DNA from: Microbulbifer agarilyticus
Lineage (GTDB): Bacteria > Pseudomonadota > Gammaproteobacteria > Pseudomonadales > Cellvibrionaceae
NCBI RefSeq assembly: GCF_019800665.1
Contig: NZ_JAHVKO010000006.1
Location: 124,001 to 188,000 of the forward strand
Length of the DNA stretch: 64,000 bases
Direction of reading: 5' to 3'
Both the position numbers and the translations under genes were made by a program. Each line of letters begins with the position of its first letter. Within the stretch, counting starts at the first letter, position 1. Shown here piece after piece: positions 45,990-55,036 of this stretch. Below the pieces are notes generated by a model. It had not been told where the DNA came from and searched no databases. It saw only the letters and a list, made by a program, of their open reading frames with translations.

Positions 45990-47486
45990 GTGAAGGTTCA
46001 GGTGGCCAATCTGTGCATGTTCTTGTTGATAACATTCAGCGTGAATCTATGGGCGGACTATCACGTTGACGGAAAAAACGGTGACGATAACAACCGCGGC
46101 ACGGCGGATTCTCCCTGGGCAACACTGGAAAAAGCGCGCCGCACTGTAAAGGGGCCTGCAAGAGTGGTCGTTCACGACGGTCACTACAGGGCGTTTGTCG
46201 AGCACCAGGCACCTGGTGCCACAGCATTTCTTGAATATGTGGCCGCACCAGGTGCGCGTCCGCGGCTCGAAGGAATCGACATCCATTACCCGGAGCCCTC
46301 CGACAGTTATGTTTCCTTCGATGGCTTTGACATCTACAGTACGCGCCGCTTGCGACTGGTGCAGGTCGTTAACGCACGACACCTTATTATACGCAACGGT
46401 GAGTTGCACTCCGATCATTGGTCGCGGGGTCCAGATGACGGTGTCTATGCGATCAACCTGCGGCGTACAGAAAGCGTGCTCATTGAGAGAAACCGATTTT
46501 ATGAGGTGTTTCGCGGCGTTTTGATTCGAAAATCAAATCACGTCACCGTGCGAGGAAACTTTATTACGGTCACCGGCTCGTCAGGCATCATTTACATGAG
46601 CCAGAGTCGCAATGGACTTATTGAGAATAACCACATAACCGGAAGGGACTATGTGCGCTACCCGGAGGATCCGTTGGCGTACCATAAACCTCACCAGAGC
46701 ATCATAGCGATTAGTGCCAATGATCTGGTGGTACGAGGAAACCTTTTACATGGTATTGGCAACTCTTCTGGCATGATGCTCTACCAAAATGACATGCCAA
46801 CCGATGTTACCGCCTATCGAAATATACTTATTGAGAGTAATGCACTTTACGACACCTCGAATAACAGCGCTCTCCGTATCTACAACCTCGGCGACAACGT
46901 GATATTGCGTAACAACTTCTTTTTCTCTAAGAAACGACCGGGTAAATGTGATGGCGTAACGAATGATGGCCACTATCGCTACAACGTCGCTTTGAACGTA
47001 CATTCGATTGCTGACGGGTTCGACGGATCCGGACTAAAGCTTTACAACAATATCTTTCTGGGCGCTGCCATGATCCCACCTACGGCGGAGGAGCGGAGCA
47101 ATGTATTCTGGTCGTTGAAACGTGGAAAAAAATGGCAGGCTCAGCCTGTCGACAAGGCGTCACGCCTGATTGTTGCCCGTGATCGAGGCTGCGGGGAGCA
47201 TCCGATGTTGATGGAGAATGGCGAGTTTTTTCGTGTTCGCAACGATTTAACCTTTCCGGAAAAGTCGATACTCGATTTGACCCCGTCTGCGGTATATGAG
47301 GAGTGGCAAAATGTGGCTGCGGACCAACTACCCGATTACTTTCTCGCCCCGTTACAGAAAAACGGGTTTCTCGGAGCGCCCGTGGTGCGTAAGCAGGTTC
47401 TTCGGCCGGTGCCAGGCCCGGTTCAATTTACTGAATCTGCAAAAGCGGAAATGCCGAATACAAAGGTGACTGGCGCCAGCCCATAG
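45990..47486 (+). CDS. Secreted right-handed parallel beta-helix protein (possible polysaccharide lyase/epimerase)
   Basis: This 498-residue protein has a signal peptide (MKVQVANLCMFLLITFSVNLWA) and an opening DYHVDGKNGDDNNRGTADSPWATLEKA, typical of the entry of pectate-lyase-like beta-helices. Repeated rungs follow (HLIIRNGELH, VLIERNRFYEV, VTVRGNFITV, GLIENNHITG, LVVRGNLLHG, ILIESNALYD, VILRNNFFFS). Catalytic residues cannot be assigned. In an exopolysaccharide locus such a protein usually trims or epimerises the polymer in the periplasm or outside. GTG at 45990 is chosen because GAGAGG (45976-45981) lies 8 nt upstream; a GTG at 45981 overlaps that site. It is the only plus-strand gene between two minus-strand groups and converges with the next gene. 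Confidence 0.82.
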   Translation: MKVQVANLCMFLLITFSVNLWADYHVDGKNGDDNNRGTADSPWATLEKARRTVKGPARVVVHDGHYRAFVEHQAPGATAFLEYVAAPGARPRLEGIDIHYPEPSDSYVSFDGFDIYSTRRLRLVQVVNARHLIIRNGELHSDHWSRGPDDGVYAINLRRTESVLIERNRFYEVFRGVLIRKSNHVTVRGNFITVTGSSGIIYMSQSRNGLIENNHITGRDYVRYPEDPLAYHKPHQSIIAISANDLVVRGNLLHGIGNSSGMMLYQNDMPTDVTAYRNILIESNALYDTSNNSALRIYNLGDNVILRNNFFFSKKRPGKCDGVTNDGHYRYNVALNVHSIADGFDGSGLKLYNNIFLGAAMIPPTAEERSNVFWSLKRGKKWQAQPVDKASRLIVARDRGCGEHPMLMENGEFFRVRNDLTFPEKSILDLTPSAVYEEWQNVAADQLPDYFLAPLQKNGFLGAPVVRKQVLRPVPGPVQFTESAKAEMPNTKVTGASP

Positions 47487-47508
47487 CACCGGGTGTCAGA
47501 AAAATGCA

Positions 47509-49059
47509 CTAGACCTGAGCCCTCTGCCGGGAACGCACCTTGCGAGCGTGCAACGCCGCGCGAATGCGCTTTATTTGATCTTTAAATTCTACAGGCAACA
47601 TCCGGCGTATTTCTTCGGAAAGAAAAAGCAGTTTGGCAAATCCGCTGGCACGGTTGAATGGTGTGTCCAGCAGCTCCGGCCAGAGATGCCTGTAGACCGC
47701 TGGGATCAAATCTCCACGGGCACGTGTTTTTTCTGGGATGGCCAAGATCGCTCGATAGTAGCGGGCGCTGTTGAATGGACTGATGGATGGGAAGGGTACG
47801 TCATGACCAAACATACTGGGGCCAGCCCAGCACCCTAAACGCAGTTCGACATAGGCGAAATCCAATAGATTGCCGGCGCTAATATTCTCCGGGAATTCGC
47901 CTATCCACGCGTCTGCCAGCTTCCTAGTGATGTCATTTTCGGGGAACTCAAAGCGGCGCAGTAACCCTTGAGTCGTTAGCGTGGATAAGTCTTCGTCGCT
48001 CGGGTACCAATATGGGCTCTTTAATGCTTCGCCACAGGTGCCGGTCATTTCATGGCAATGGTTGTTATGAATGCGCGCAGTCGTACACAGCTGGGTAACC
48101 GCATCTTCCACGCAGTAGCCGGTACGCTGACGCCATGCTTGGATGTCTGCGTCGGTTGGCTGTTCAAATGGTAGGGTGCTGTAATTGAGCCCAAATTTTC
48201 TAGCAATTCTCCCTGCAATATGATTATCCAGGCGTGTACCGGCATCATCCGCGCTCACTGTCTGGAAGCGCATTTGCTCGCTAAGCTCCCTGGATGCCGC
48301 CAGTATCATTCTTGAGTCCACGCCACCGGTCAGATGCGCCACATTATGGCCCGCATTTACCAGTGCCTTGACGTTTTGCTTTACCCAGCCGGCAAGCAGT
48401 CCTGTTACGTTTTCTACATCGAAGCCGTCGCTTGAAGGTGTGTGGCTTAAGGAGGACTCTATGTGCTTACCATCGACGTTGGCCAGGTGCGGGTATGTCC
48501 GCTCAATATTCCAATCGCTTAGGGTAAGCCGGTGGTTGGGGAGCAATCGTTTTACCCCGTGATAGGGGGTGACGCCAAAAGGGAGCCATTTTTTTGGGCG
48601 TCCCGCCGTCAGTGCGTCAAAGGTCACCTGATCAAAGTGCAGTTCCTGGATCATTTGCAGCGCCGCGGGGGTAGACGCGGCAGCCTCGAGATCGGTGCTG
48701 AATACCAGTGACATCATGCCACCGGCATCCGTAATTGCCGCTAGCTGCCTTTGAAGAGGGTATAGGTACACAAAGCGTCCACAAAACGCTTCGTACTCTA
48801 CAGCGATACCGTCAGCCTGGTTTGTGGATTGGATGGTGTCCCCGTCCTGCAGGAGTTTTCCCTGCCATATCACCCAGCCGATAATTCGTCCGATGAGCTC
48901 ACCTTCGAGGTTCTCGACCGAGATAAGCGGCACTTCTTTGGAGAGGGATAAGCACCAACCCAGGTACTCAACATTACGCCAGCCAGAAAGCTCGGAAATG
49001 GGTTGTCTCGCTATCAGGTATTGTTTGGGAAGGTGCATGGCGCTTGATTCAAATGTCAT
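47509..49059 (-). CDS. Asparagine-synthase-related protein of the exopolysaccharide locus
   Basis: This 516-residue protein contains an ATP-pyrophosphatase domain with the PP-loop LTGGVDSR (residues 243-250). The N-terminal half resembles the glutaminase domain of AsnB but lacks the catalytic Cys at position 2 (sequence MTFESSAMHL), so it should not release ammonia from glutamine. Related proteins in O-antigen loci (for example WbpS of Pseudomonas aeruginosa O6) form uronamides. Amidation of the ManNAcA predicted from wecBC, or use of another amine as nucleophile, are the best guesses. Its ATG overlaps the end of the flippase gene by 11 bp. Another ATG at codon 8 is possible. Confidence 0.82.
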   Translation of the reverse strand: MTFESSAMHLPKQYLIARQPISELSGWRNVEYLGWCLSLSKEVPLISVENLEGELIGRIIGWVIWQGKLLQDGDTIQSTNQADGIAVEYEAFCGRFVYLYPLQRQLAAITDAGGMMSLVFSTDLEAAASTPAALQMIQELHFDQVTFDALTAGRPKKWLPFGVTPYHGVKRLLPNHRLTLSDWNIERTYPHLANVDGKHIESSLSHTPSSDGFDVENVTGLLAGWVKQNVKALVNAGHNVAHLTGGVDSRMILAASRELSEQMRFQTVSADDAGTRLDNHIAGRIARKFGLNYSTLPFEQPTDADIQAWRQRTGYCVEDAVTQLCTTARIHNNHCHEMTGTCGEALKSPYWYPSDEDLSTLTTQGLLRRFEFPENDITRKLADAWIGEFPENISAGNLLDFAYVELRLGCWAGPSMFGHDVPFPSISPFNSARYYRAILAIPEKTRARGDLIPAVYRHLWPELLDTPFNRASGFAKLLFLSEEIRRMLPVEFKDQIKRIRAALHARKVRSRQRAQV

Positions 49060-50536
49060 TGTTTATCAGTGATTGATCTGCAGATTTTGTGTCACCTGTG
49101 CGGTGCCAGAGGTGACGACATTCCTTACGCAAATGAGGATCTGTCAGCGCCAGGAGGCTGGCCAGTACCAGAGCGATACCGCCACCGTACAGCAATTGCA
49201 GGAAAAGGCCGGATATTCCACTGGCCGCTGTGCCTGTGGGAGTCAGTCCAATTGTGACCGCCGCAATCGCGGTACCACATCCAGCTAGCATGATAAGGCG
49301 GCGCACGAATATGGATTTCCCATGCTTAATGGGCGCCAGATAGACGGAAATGGCGAGTGCAACGGCTTCCCCGCCAATGCCGCAGGCCGCAACCGCCTGA
49401 ACGGAGTGCCCCGTGGCGGCGAGATAGACTGCGACTGGCAGCGCCAGGCTGCGAAAAATATTCGCAATCATTGCATTCTCAGTACGTCCCTGGCTGTTAG
49501 CGATAATGGATGGTGCAATACGCAGTACCCGTAGCGCTTGCATAATGCTCAATATGACGATGACACTCGCAGCCTCAATATATTGATCACCAAAGCTCAA
49601 CTGGATCAATGCGGAACCGGCCAGCGAAAACCCCAGTACCATCAATAAACCGAAGGCGGCGCAGGCGGTGAGGCTCATGGTGCAACAAGGGACGAATATT
49701 CCACTGTTGCCGCGATTGCGCGAAAGGATCGGCATTAGAATTGACGCGCTGAGTTTTGCGAAGATGATTGTCGGTAGCATACAGAGTGAAAACGCGACGC
49801 TGTACCAGCCGAGCGTATGCATATCGAATTGCGAACCGATGATTACCCGGTCGCCTTGAAAGATACCGAACATCAGAAAGCCATTAATCAACAGTGGCCA
49901 GCCGAAGCGAAGTTTGCGCTTTGCCAGAGGCCAGTTCAATGTCCAGCGATATGGGCGGCGCGCGAGTATGTGCGAAGCAACGACACAAAGTATTGCTTGC
50001 AGCAGAATAACAGTAAGCATTACCCGATAGTCATCGAAAATGTAGGTTGCGAGCACTGCAACCAACAGGGTGAGCAGTTCAGGTAAGGTGTCGAACAAGG
50101 CGGTGGGGAAGAAGTCGAGCTCGCGCTGCCGTACAACGAAATCGAAATGCATCAGCCCGTGTAAAGCAGGGATCAGTGCCACCAGTTGAAACGCATGAAT
50201 CAAGTGGGGCAGACCAAATAGATGTGCCACCGGACCGGCGATTGCCACCAGAACCAAAGCGATCAGGATGCCCTTGATGAACTGTATCAAGTGTGCGGAG
50301 CCCAGCATGGCGTCGCTATCGCCCTCATCATCCTGCACCAGTACGCGATCCAGTGCCAAATTACTCGTCATTTCCACCAGTGAGATGGTCAACGCAAAGG
50401 TCGTGGCAATACCAAAATTCTCACTATCTATGTGACGGGCGACAATAATGTTGCGCAACATCGAGCTGATTGCGACGATTCCCTGACTGGCGCTGAGTAT
50501 CGATGCGCCTTTAAGAATGCTTGAGCGAACGGACAA
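49049..50536 (-). CDS. Polysaccharide flippase (Wzx-like, MATE/MOP superfamily)
   Basis: This 495-residue protein has 12-14 predicted membrane spans and an N-terminal block (ASILSASQGIVAISSMLRNIIVARHIDSENFGIA) typical of oligosaccharide flippases. It should move lipid-linked repeat units across the inner membrane for the Wzy-like polymerase encoded at 53657. TTG at 50536 is accepted as start because GGGAG lies 6 nt upstream and the residues directly after it fit the family. It is followed by, and overlaps, the asparagine-synthase-like gene. Confidence 0.93.
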   Translation of the reverse strand: MSVRSSILKGASILSASQGIVAISSMLRNIIVARHIDSENFGIATTFALTISLVEMTSNLALDRVLVQDDEGDSDAMLGSAHLIQFIKGILIALVLVAIAGPVAHLFGLPHLIHAFQLVALIPALHGLMHFDFVVRQRELDFFPTALFDTLPELLTLLVAVLATYIFDDYRVMLTVILLQAILCVVASHILARRPYRWTLNWPLAKRKLRFGWPLLINGFLMFGIFQGDRVIIGSQFDMHTLGWYSVAFSLCMLPTIIFAKLSASILMPILSRNRGNSGIFVPCCTMSLTACAAFGLLMVLGFSLAGSALIQLSFGDQYIEAASVIVILSIMQALRVLRIAPSIIANSQGRTENAMIANIFRSLALPVAVYLAATGHSVQAVAACGIGGEAVALAISVYLAPIKHGKSIFVRRLIMLAGCGTAIAAVTIGLTPTGTAASGISGLFLQLLYGGGIALVLASLLALTDPHLRKECRHLWHRTGDTKSADQSLINNDI

Positions 50537-50865
50537 ACCAGACTCCCGCGGACAGGGTTTTTATAGCTAGCGTAATTTCGGCACAGCAGCCAATAGTGCG
50601 CTTGTGGGCAATGCATACTTGTGCCGGTGAAGACCCTCGCTAGTTTAGGTCTAATAGAGAGTGTGGAGAGTTAACCTGCGCCAACTATCCAGACGGAAAT
50701 ACCACACCAACGCTTGAATCCCGCCCAGATCGATTCTTCGCAATATCAATTGTTTCTGCATGAACTAGTCTTCTGCGAGTACAAATAATTGTTGCCGATG
50801 CTAAATACCGCGGGATGTGAGTCCTGTACCTGGTGTCGGAAAGTATCCAAAAAGGCTAACGATCC
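50537..50865. other. 329-bp divergent gap between flippase and pyruvyl transferase genes
   Basis: No gene or RNA is recognised. It must contain promoters in both directions because the flippase gene leaves to the left and the pyruvyl transferase gene to the right. TATAAA occurs on the minus strand just before the flippase ribosome binding site, without a convincing -35. AAAGG lies 10 nt before the pyruvyl transferase ATG. Confidence 0.5.
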
Positions 50866-52140
50866 ATGACCAGTATCTCCTTACTGGGCGCCGCACCAGA
50901 TACCGGAAATCTTGGTGTAAGTGCGCTCTCCAACTCCGTCGTGCACGCCATTCATGAGCGAATTCCTAGTGCTGACCTGTGTGTGTTTGATAACGGAAAA
51001 GGCATACGGCGTAGAAATCTCCGTATCGGTGATAGTGAGTGGTCCCTTCGCGGTTGTGGACTGGTCAATAGCCGGCGTATTTACAGAAGGGAGAGCCTCG
51101 CGCACATGCGGCTGAGTCAGGTGTTTCCTAAATTGATGAACCCGGGCATACAAACTATTCGCCAGTCCCATGTGGTACTTGATATCAGCGGTGGTGACAG
51201 TTTTACGGACCTCTACGGCAGCCGCCGATTCGAATTGATTAGCCGCCCCAAAGAGATTGCGTTAGCCGCGCACAAGCCGTTGATTTTGCTACCGCAAACC
51301 TACGGCCCATTTCGCAGTAAAAAGGCGCATGCGCGCGCGGCGGATATTGTGAGGCACAGTCATGCAACCTGGGCTCGAGACGCGCGTAGCTTCGAGATAA
51401 TGGTGGATTTGTTAGGTTCGGAGTTTGACAGCGAGCGACACAAGTGCGGCGTCGACGTCGCTTTCTTGTTGCCGACAGTACGCCCACAACGGCTGGAAGA
51501 CTCCGTTGCACAGTGGCTGGACGAATCGTACGGCGCTAATCCCGACGTCATCGGCTTGAACATCAGCGGATTGATTTATAACGGTGGTGACTCTGCCGCA
51601 CGCCAGTATGGTATTTCCGCAAACTATGCCCTGGCGGTGCAGAATTTGGTTGAGCGGCTATTAAGGGAAACGGATGTCAATGTGTTGCTGGTTCCACATG
51701 TGAACGTGCCGCAGGCTGAGATAGAGTCCGACTTGAGAGCCTGTCGACAACTGGCGGATAAACTAGGGTCGCTTGCCAATGGCCGGGTGCGCGTGCTTAC
51801 CGGTCAATACAGTGAGATGGAGATTAAATGGGTTATTGCACGGTTGCAGTGGTTTTGCGGTACTCGCATGCATTCTACGATTGCCTCTCTTTCTTCCGGA
51901 GTGCCCAGTGCTGCAATTGCCTATAGCGATAAAACACTAGGCGTTTTCGCAACTTGTGGTCAGCAGGATCAGGTATTTGATCCTCGAGTTACACAGACTC
52001 AGGACCTGGTCGATTCTGTATTCGAATCCTTTGCGCAGCGGGAACAGATAGCTCCGTTACTGCGAAAGAAGCTTCCCCGTGTGCTTTCCATTGCCAGATC
52101 ACAGATGGATACCATCGCAGAATGCTGCGAGAACCTGTGA
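50866..52140 (+). CDS. Polysaccharide pyruvyl transferase family protein
   Basis: This 424-residue cytoplasmic protein begins MTSISLLGAAPDTGNLGVSALSNSVV, where the NLGVSAL segment is typical, and contains VLDISGGDSFTDLYG, ILLPQTYGPF and FCGTRMHSTIASLSSGVPSAAIAYSDKT, the conserved C-terminal motif. Family members transfer pyruvate from phosphoenolpyruvate to sugars as a ketal, adding negative charge to the polymer; CsaB and WcaK belong here. It is the first gene of the plus-strand group and precedes an FrhB-like gene. Confidence 0.92.
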   Translation: MTSISLLGAAPDTGNLGVSALSNSVVHAIHERIPSADLCVFDNGKGIRRRNLRIGDSEWSLRGCGLVNSRRIYRRESLAHMRLSQVFPKLMNPGIQTIRQSHVVLDISGGDSFTDLYGSRRFELISRPKEIALAAHKPLILLPQTYGPFRSKKAHARAADIVRHSHATWARDARSFEIMVDLLGSEFDSERHKCGVDVAFLLPTVRPQRLEDSVAQWLDESYGANPDVIGLNISGLIYNGGDSAARQYGISANYALAVQNLVERLLRETDVNVLLVPHVNVPQAEIESDLRACRQLADKLGSLANGRVRVLTGQYSEMEIKWVIARLQWFCGTRMHSTIASLSSGVPSAAIAYSDKTLGVFATCGQQDQVFDPRVTQTQDLVDSVFESFAQREQIAPLLRKKLPRVLSIARSQMDTIAECCENL

Positions 52141-52262
52141 GTGTGGGAATCTGCGCGGTTGTGGGCGGCTACTACCTAGTAATATGCGCCGTTTTTGAGT
52201 CTGCGAACGGTGGACTACAGGTGTTGGGCTAATATTTTCATGGCTTAAACGCACTAGAAGAA

Positions 52263-52283
52263 GTCTGCGACGTCGACGCAGAC
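52263..52283 (+). terminator. Hairpin in the gap before the FrhB-like gene
   Basis: GTCTGCG (52263-52269) and CGCAGAC (52277-52283) form a perfect 7-bp stem with a 7-base loop, followed by ATATTTTCT. It lies in a 194-bp gap and could act as a weak terminator or attenuator within the plus-strand group. Confidence 0.4.
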
Positions 52284-52334
52284 ATATTTTCTGACTGATG
52301 CAGTTACGAAGACGTCTTTCGGATATAGAAGTTC

Positions 52335-53588
52335 ATGCAGAAAATCAACACGATTGAAGATGTACGGAATTATCAACTATGCACCGGTTGTGGTGTGTGC
52401 GCGGAACTCGAGAGCAAGCGATATTCCATGGCGGATATTCCCGGCGAGGGAATTCGTCCATATGTGAAAAATGCCGATGTAGAGAGTAATGGCAAGGCAT
52501 TCGAGGCTTGTCCAGGGGCGCAACTGAAGCACGATTCCAGTTTCAAAGATCAACCGGTTCGTGAGGAACTGCGTTCCGGATGGGGCCCTGTGTATGACGT
52601 GCTGGAAGGTTATGCCGTAGATGAAGAAGTTCGGCGAGGCTCATCCAGTGGTGGGGCGATCACTGCAATTGCGTTGTATTGCCTCGAGCAGCAGAACATG
52701 CGTGGTGCGCTCCATACCGCGGCCGATCCGGAGCAACCTTACCGCAACCGTACCGTGTTTAGTCAGGATCGCGCATCGCTGCTTGCCGCAGGCGGTTCCC
52801 GGTATGCTCCCTCCAGCCCCTGCGCGGAGTTACGAAAGATCACTGAATCCGACGGTCCATGCGTATTCATTGGTAAACCCTGTGATGTGGCTGCGGTAAA
52901 TGCCGCGCGAAAGGTCTCGCCAGCGCTGAAAGAAAAGCTTGGTGTGAGCATCGCGTTATTCTGCGCCGGTGTTCCGTCTACTAATGCGTCGCTGAAGCTC
53001 GCTGAGATGCAGGGAGCGAAAACGCCCGAGTCGATCCGTTCGTTACGTTACCGTGGTAACGGCTGGCCCGGTGTGTGGTCACTGGAGTTTATGGATAGTG
53101 AAGACGAGCTTCAGCGGCGTGAGATGAGTTATGCCGAATCCTGGGATTATTTGCAGCGCCACCGGCAATGGCGCTGTTACATCTGTCCGGATCATACCGG
53201 TGAGTTTGCCGATATTGCGGTTGGTGACCCCTGGTATCGTGAGATAGCGCCGGGGGAACCGGGCAGTTCCCTGATCGTGATTCGCAGTCAACGGGGCAAA
53301 GAAATTGTTGAGGCTGCCATCGCCGCCGGCTACCTGAAAATCACTGCGCGGGATGCGTCCTTGCTCCCTCGCTCGCAGCCAAACCTGCTGGCAGCGCGCG
53401 GTAACCTGTGGGCGCGCTTATATACGCTACGGCTGTTTGGTGCGGCCGTGCCTAACTATACGGGCTTTGCCTTGTTTCCATTCTGGCTGCGTGAATTAAA
53501 GCTTGCAGACAAGGTGCGGTCATTCGTCGGAACCATAAGGCGAATCTACCGCAAACGGCTTCGTGAGCCGGTTGCTGAATCGCGCTAG
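52335..53588 (+). CDS. FrhB-like iron-sulfur protein (coenzyme F420 hydrogenase/dehydrogenase beta-subunit family)
   Basis: This 417-residue protein has an N-terminal 4Fe-4S motif CTGCGVC (C16, C19, C22) with C59 in EACPGA. The FrhB domains contain GSSSGGAITAIALYCLE, FIGKPCDVAAV and a CYICPDHTGEFADIAVGDPW block with two more cysteines. Such proteins are often encoded next to pyruvyl transferases and flippases in polysaccharide loci. F420 itself is not expected in this type of bacterium, so a flavin-linked redox step on a sugar or on the pyruvyl group is more likely; the reaction is unknown. The ribosome binding site is weak. Confidence 0.88.
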   Translation: MQKINTIEDVRNYQLCTGCGVCAELESKRYSMADIPGEGIRPYVKNADVESNGKAFEACPGAQLKHDSSFKDQPVREELRSGWGPVYDVLEGYAVDEEVRRGSSSGGAITAIALYCLEQQNMRGALHTAADPEQPYRNRTVFSQDRASLLAAGGSRYAPSSPCAELRKITESDGPCVFIGKPCDVAAVNAARKVSPALKEKLGVSIALFCAGVPSTNASLKLAEMQGAKTPESIRSLRYRGNGWPGVWSLEFMDSEDELQRREMSYAESWDYLQRHRQWRCYICPDHTGEFADIAVGDPWYREIAPGEPGSSLIVIRSQRGKEIVEAAIAAGYLKITARDASLLPRSQPNLLAARGNLWARLYTLRLFGAAVPNYTGFALFPFWLRELKLADKVRSFVGTIRRIYRKRLREPVAESR

Positions 53589-53656
53589 CGCACTTCCAGT
53601 TTAGTGCGGTCAATTTGGAGCACGGCAACCGGGAAATGTTTCTGGAGTAATCGTGG

Positions 53657-55006
53657 ATGACTGAACGTGTAATGCCGGAGCATTTTGGTGGCGCTCTATG
53701 GGCGGACCAGACGATGGTGCATCCCATCGGGCTGGCCGCGCTGGTTGCTGCGCTGCTTGCACTACTGGTATTACCGCGGCGTTTTCAACTAATACCCTTG
53801 CTGTTGATTGCCGTTGCATTGCCTGGCGCCCAGCGCATCGTTGTACTTTCTCTCGATTTCACCTTCGTGCGCATCATGATTATGGCCACGCTAGCTGTGG
53901 CGATATTGAGTGGGCAATTGCGCACAATACGTTGGGGCATGGCGGATTCCCTAATTCTTACTGCGACGTTATGGAATATGCTCGCCTCGGGGATATTGAT
54001 CGGCGGTATCGATGGTGTGATTACCAGTGCCGGTGGTGCCTTTGATACCTTCGGAGCCTACCTGGTCGGGAGGGCCTACCTGCATTCATTCGCAGATATG
54101 CGGCGAATGTTGCTGTGTTTTGCGTTGTTATCACTGCCGATGCTTGCTTTTTTCATTCTGGAACAGCTCAGTGGACGCAATGTGTTTTCCGTATTCGGTG
54201 GCGTACCGGCGGAGACGCTCGCCCGCTATGGCCGGCTGCGCGCACAGGGCCCATTCATGCATCCGATTATGGCGGGTATTTGTTGGGCAACCATTCTTCC
54301 CTGCCTCGTCGCACTGTGGCAGGGAAGGGTTGGCAACCGCCTACTAATTGCGGCCGGTATCGCCAGTATGCCGTTGATTGTGCTGGCCACCGCGTCCAGC
54401 ACCCCTGTGGTGGCGCTTATGTGCGGTTTCGCTGGACTCGCCTTCTATACCTTCCGCCATTACATGCGCACCATGGCGATGGCCATGGTCGCGGTACTTA
54501 CTGTACTGCATTTTTCAATGGATACCCCGGTTTGGCACCTGCTATCACGGATTGACATTACCGGCGGGTCTACCGGCTGGCATCGCTACAATCTGATTCA
54601 GCAATCCATCAACCATGTGGGTGAATGGTGGGCCTTCGGCACCACTGCCACCGCGCACTGGGGCTGGGGCATGCAAGACATCACGAATCAGTATGTGCTC
54701 GAAGGGGTCGATGGCGGGATTGTCCAGTTATTGCTGTTTTCGTTTTTTCTGCTGGTGCTGTTTGTGCGACTTGGTCGCGCGCAAAAATTTACCCGCTCCC
54801 ACGCCCAGAGCCGCCTGCTTTGGGGCATGGCGGTGGCACTGTTTGTTCACTGTGTCAGTTTTCTCGCCGTATCGTATTTCGGCCAGATGGTGTGTCTGTT
54901 CTATCTCTTCTGTGGCGCCGTGGTTGCGGTTACGGAACTGCGTCGGCCAGTGCCCGCTAGGGTGCCAGCGACGCAGGGAACGCTCGCTCCGGCGACGCAA
55001 AACTAA
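53657..55006 (+). CDS. O-antigen ligase/polymerase-like membrane protein (Wzy candidate)
   Basis: This 449-residue protein has about eleven predicted membrane spans and one larger periplasmic loop (about residues 295-350) with WHRYNLIQQSINHVGEWWAFG and NQYVLEGVDGGIVQLLLF, the pattern of Wzy/WaaL-type proteins (an Arg before the loop and a GGI near the next span). It should join repeat units in the periplasm. Only one such protein is seen in the locus, so it is the best polymerase candidate. GGAG lies 10 nt before ATG. Confidence 0.87.
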   Translation: MTERVMPEHFGGALWADQTMVHPIGLAALVAALLALLVLPRRFQLIPLLLIAVALPGAQRIVVLSLDFTFVRIMIMATLAVAILSGQLRTIRWGMADSLILTATLWNMLASGILIGGIDGVITSAGGAFDTFGAYLVGRAYLHSFADMRRMLLCFALLSLPMLAFFILEQLSGRNVFSVFGGVPAETLARYGRLRAQGPFMHPIMAGICWATILPCLVALWQGRVGNRLLIAAGIASMPLIVLATASSTPVVALMCGFAGLAFYTFRHYMRTMAMAMVAVLTVLHFSMDTPVWHLLSRIDITGGSTGWHRYNLIQQSINHVGEWWAFGTTATAHWGWGMQDITNQYVLEGVDGGIVQLLLFSFFLLVLFVRLGRAQKFTRSHAQSRLLWGMAVALFVHCVSFLAVSYFGQMVCLFYLFCGAVVAVTELRRPVPARVPATQGTLAPATQN

Positions 55007-55036
55007 CTCTTCATCGAATAACTTCGGGAGGTGAGC

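Noticed and set aside
50537..50865. Named promoters for the divergent flippase and pyruvyl transferase genes
   Set aside because: Promoters must exist nearby, but no -35/-10 pair with acceptable spacing stood out on either strand.
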